Position numbers and translations under genes: made by a program. 64,000 bases of DNA from Actinia tenebrosa (lineage: Eukaryota > Cnidaria > Anthozoa > Actiniaria > Actiniidae). Numbering within the stretch: the first letter of the stretch is position 1; each line of letters starts with the position of its first letter. Below are positions 63,047 through 64,000 of this stretch, piece after piece. The DNA is taken from NCBI RefSeq assembly GCF_009602425.1, contig NW_022261461.1, positions 10,526 through 74,525 of the forward strand. Reading direction: 5' to 3'. Under the pieces are notes generated by a model. It saw nothing but the letters and a program-made list of their open reading frames with translations, did no database searches and was not told the DNA's origin.

Positions 63047-63590
63047 TTAAAGTGCTACTACGACGAAAATCGCTCAAACTTGGATTCAGCTGAAACTTCC
63101 TAANAATACTCTTTAAAGGTCCAATAATCACTNTATGAAGTGTTTTCTCGATATTCAGGACNAAAGTATGATATTTTTACGATTATTTTTTGGAGTCTGT
63201 GACGTCATACACTCAACATCGAACACCGCTCCATACATTTCTTTGTATATAAATCCTTAATTTATTTTATTCCTATGAAGTCCAAAGGGTGGCTAATGTG
63301 CTTATTTCACATTACTTGTGACTATGATTTATATTTTGGGGTGTTTGGGTATTTCTTTCTCCCTTTACTACTGATATTTTGATCATAAACTACAAAGAAA
63401 TGTATGGAGCGATGTTCGATGTTGAGTGTATGACGTCACAGACTCCAAAAAATAATCGTAAAAATATCATACTTTCGTCCTGAATATCGAGAAAACACTT
63501 CATACAGTGATTATTGGACCTTTAAAGAGTATTTTTAGGAAGTTTCAGCTGAATCCAAGTTTGAGCGTTTTCGTCGTAGTAGCACTTTAA
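63047..63590. mobile_element. 536-bp foldback MITE with TTAA target duplication
   Basis: The element is 63051-63586, flanked by TTAA on both sides. Ends are AGTGCTACTACGACGAAAAT and its mirror. Arms of ~190 bp are nearly identical; N bases in the left arm sit where the right arm has a normal base. It contains palindromic TGACGTCA (CRE-like) in each arm. TTAA suggests a piggyBac- or Kolobok-mobilised element. Confidence 0.8.
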
Positions 63591-64000
63591 AAGAAAAAGA
63601 AAAGGAAAAAGGAAATCGTCGCCAATTCTATCAAGACAAAATGTGATTTCTTTTTGAGTTTTCATGTCAGCTTCAGTCCACTATAACTTTGACAGAAGTT
63701 TAATAATATATACTGTGATAAAAGATTTTATGCAATTCGCGATGTTGTGCAAGTCTACCAATTTCTCATTATCCCGCGTAAATGCTTGAAATTGTGCGAA
63801 AAATCAAGAAGTACAAATTCATGGTTAAATTGATAAACAATATCGATATCTCGTTACCTCGAATGTCAAAAGAAGAGAGCTTGTTTTTTTCTTCATGCAC
63901 TTTCAGGCTTCACACTAAACCAATTAATAGCTTCTTTCTCAAGGATTAATCAAGAATATTTCATAATGAATTAAATAAAACTCATGACATCTGTTAAAAA
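63591..64000. other. Noncoding window end
   Basis: An A/G-rich stretch, then AT-rich sequence. Nothing recognisable. Confidence 0.4.

Overview
The window is animal nuclear DNA, AT-rich, with small exons, GT-AG introns and a very high load of small inverted-repeat transposons. It is most likely from a cnidarian, probably an anthozoan such as a coral or sea anemone. Three things point that way: the intronless rhodopsin-like receptors, the mix of small palindromic repeats, and a degraded transposon gene whose motifs I recall from uncharacterised anthozoan proteins. The species cannot be named from sequence alone.

Layout. 1.7-7.6 kb, plus strand: a flavin amine oxidase (monoamine-oxidase-like) in 11 exons that join in frame to 478 residues. 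10.2-14.8 kb, minus strand: PSMC5/Rpt6, the 26S proteasome ATPase, in 14 exons, convergent with the oxidase. 15.2-19.6 kb: a 4.4 kb DNA transposon flanked by TTAA, with ~1 kb inverted arms, a decayed transposase-like gene, a nested SINE and a nested LINE tail. 21.4-24.6 kb, minus strand: a single-pass membrane protein kinase in 7 exons (525 residues). 25.4-26.5 kb, plus strand: a secreted short prolyl-4-hydroxylase-like dioxygenase in 2 exons. 27.4-31.8 kb, plus strand: a mitochondrial acyl-CoA dehydrogenase in 5 exons, with an assembly gap inside intron 1 that removes no coding sequence. 37.7-38.9 and 45.4-46.6 kb, minus strand: two intronless class A GPCRs. 48.8-50.5 kb: weak evidence for exons of an unrecognised minus-strand gene. 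51-64 kb: no convincing gene, but many repeats, including a ~2 kb imperfect palindrome with mirrored 24-bp arrays and a TTAA-flanked 536-bp foldback element.

The genes are mostly unrelated housekeeping or signalling genes and do not form a functional cluster. The kinase and the hydroxylase are divergent, with 857 bp between their start codons. The two GPCRs look like diverged relatives on the same strand. Exon boundaries were worked out by hand from splice consensus, reading frame and recall of protein families. I see no convincing wholly new gene system; the best unexplained structures are the 15.2-19.6 kb element and the 53.7-55.7 kb palindrome.
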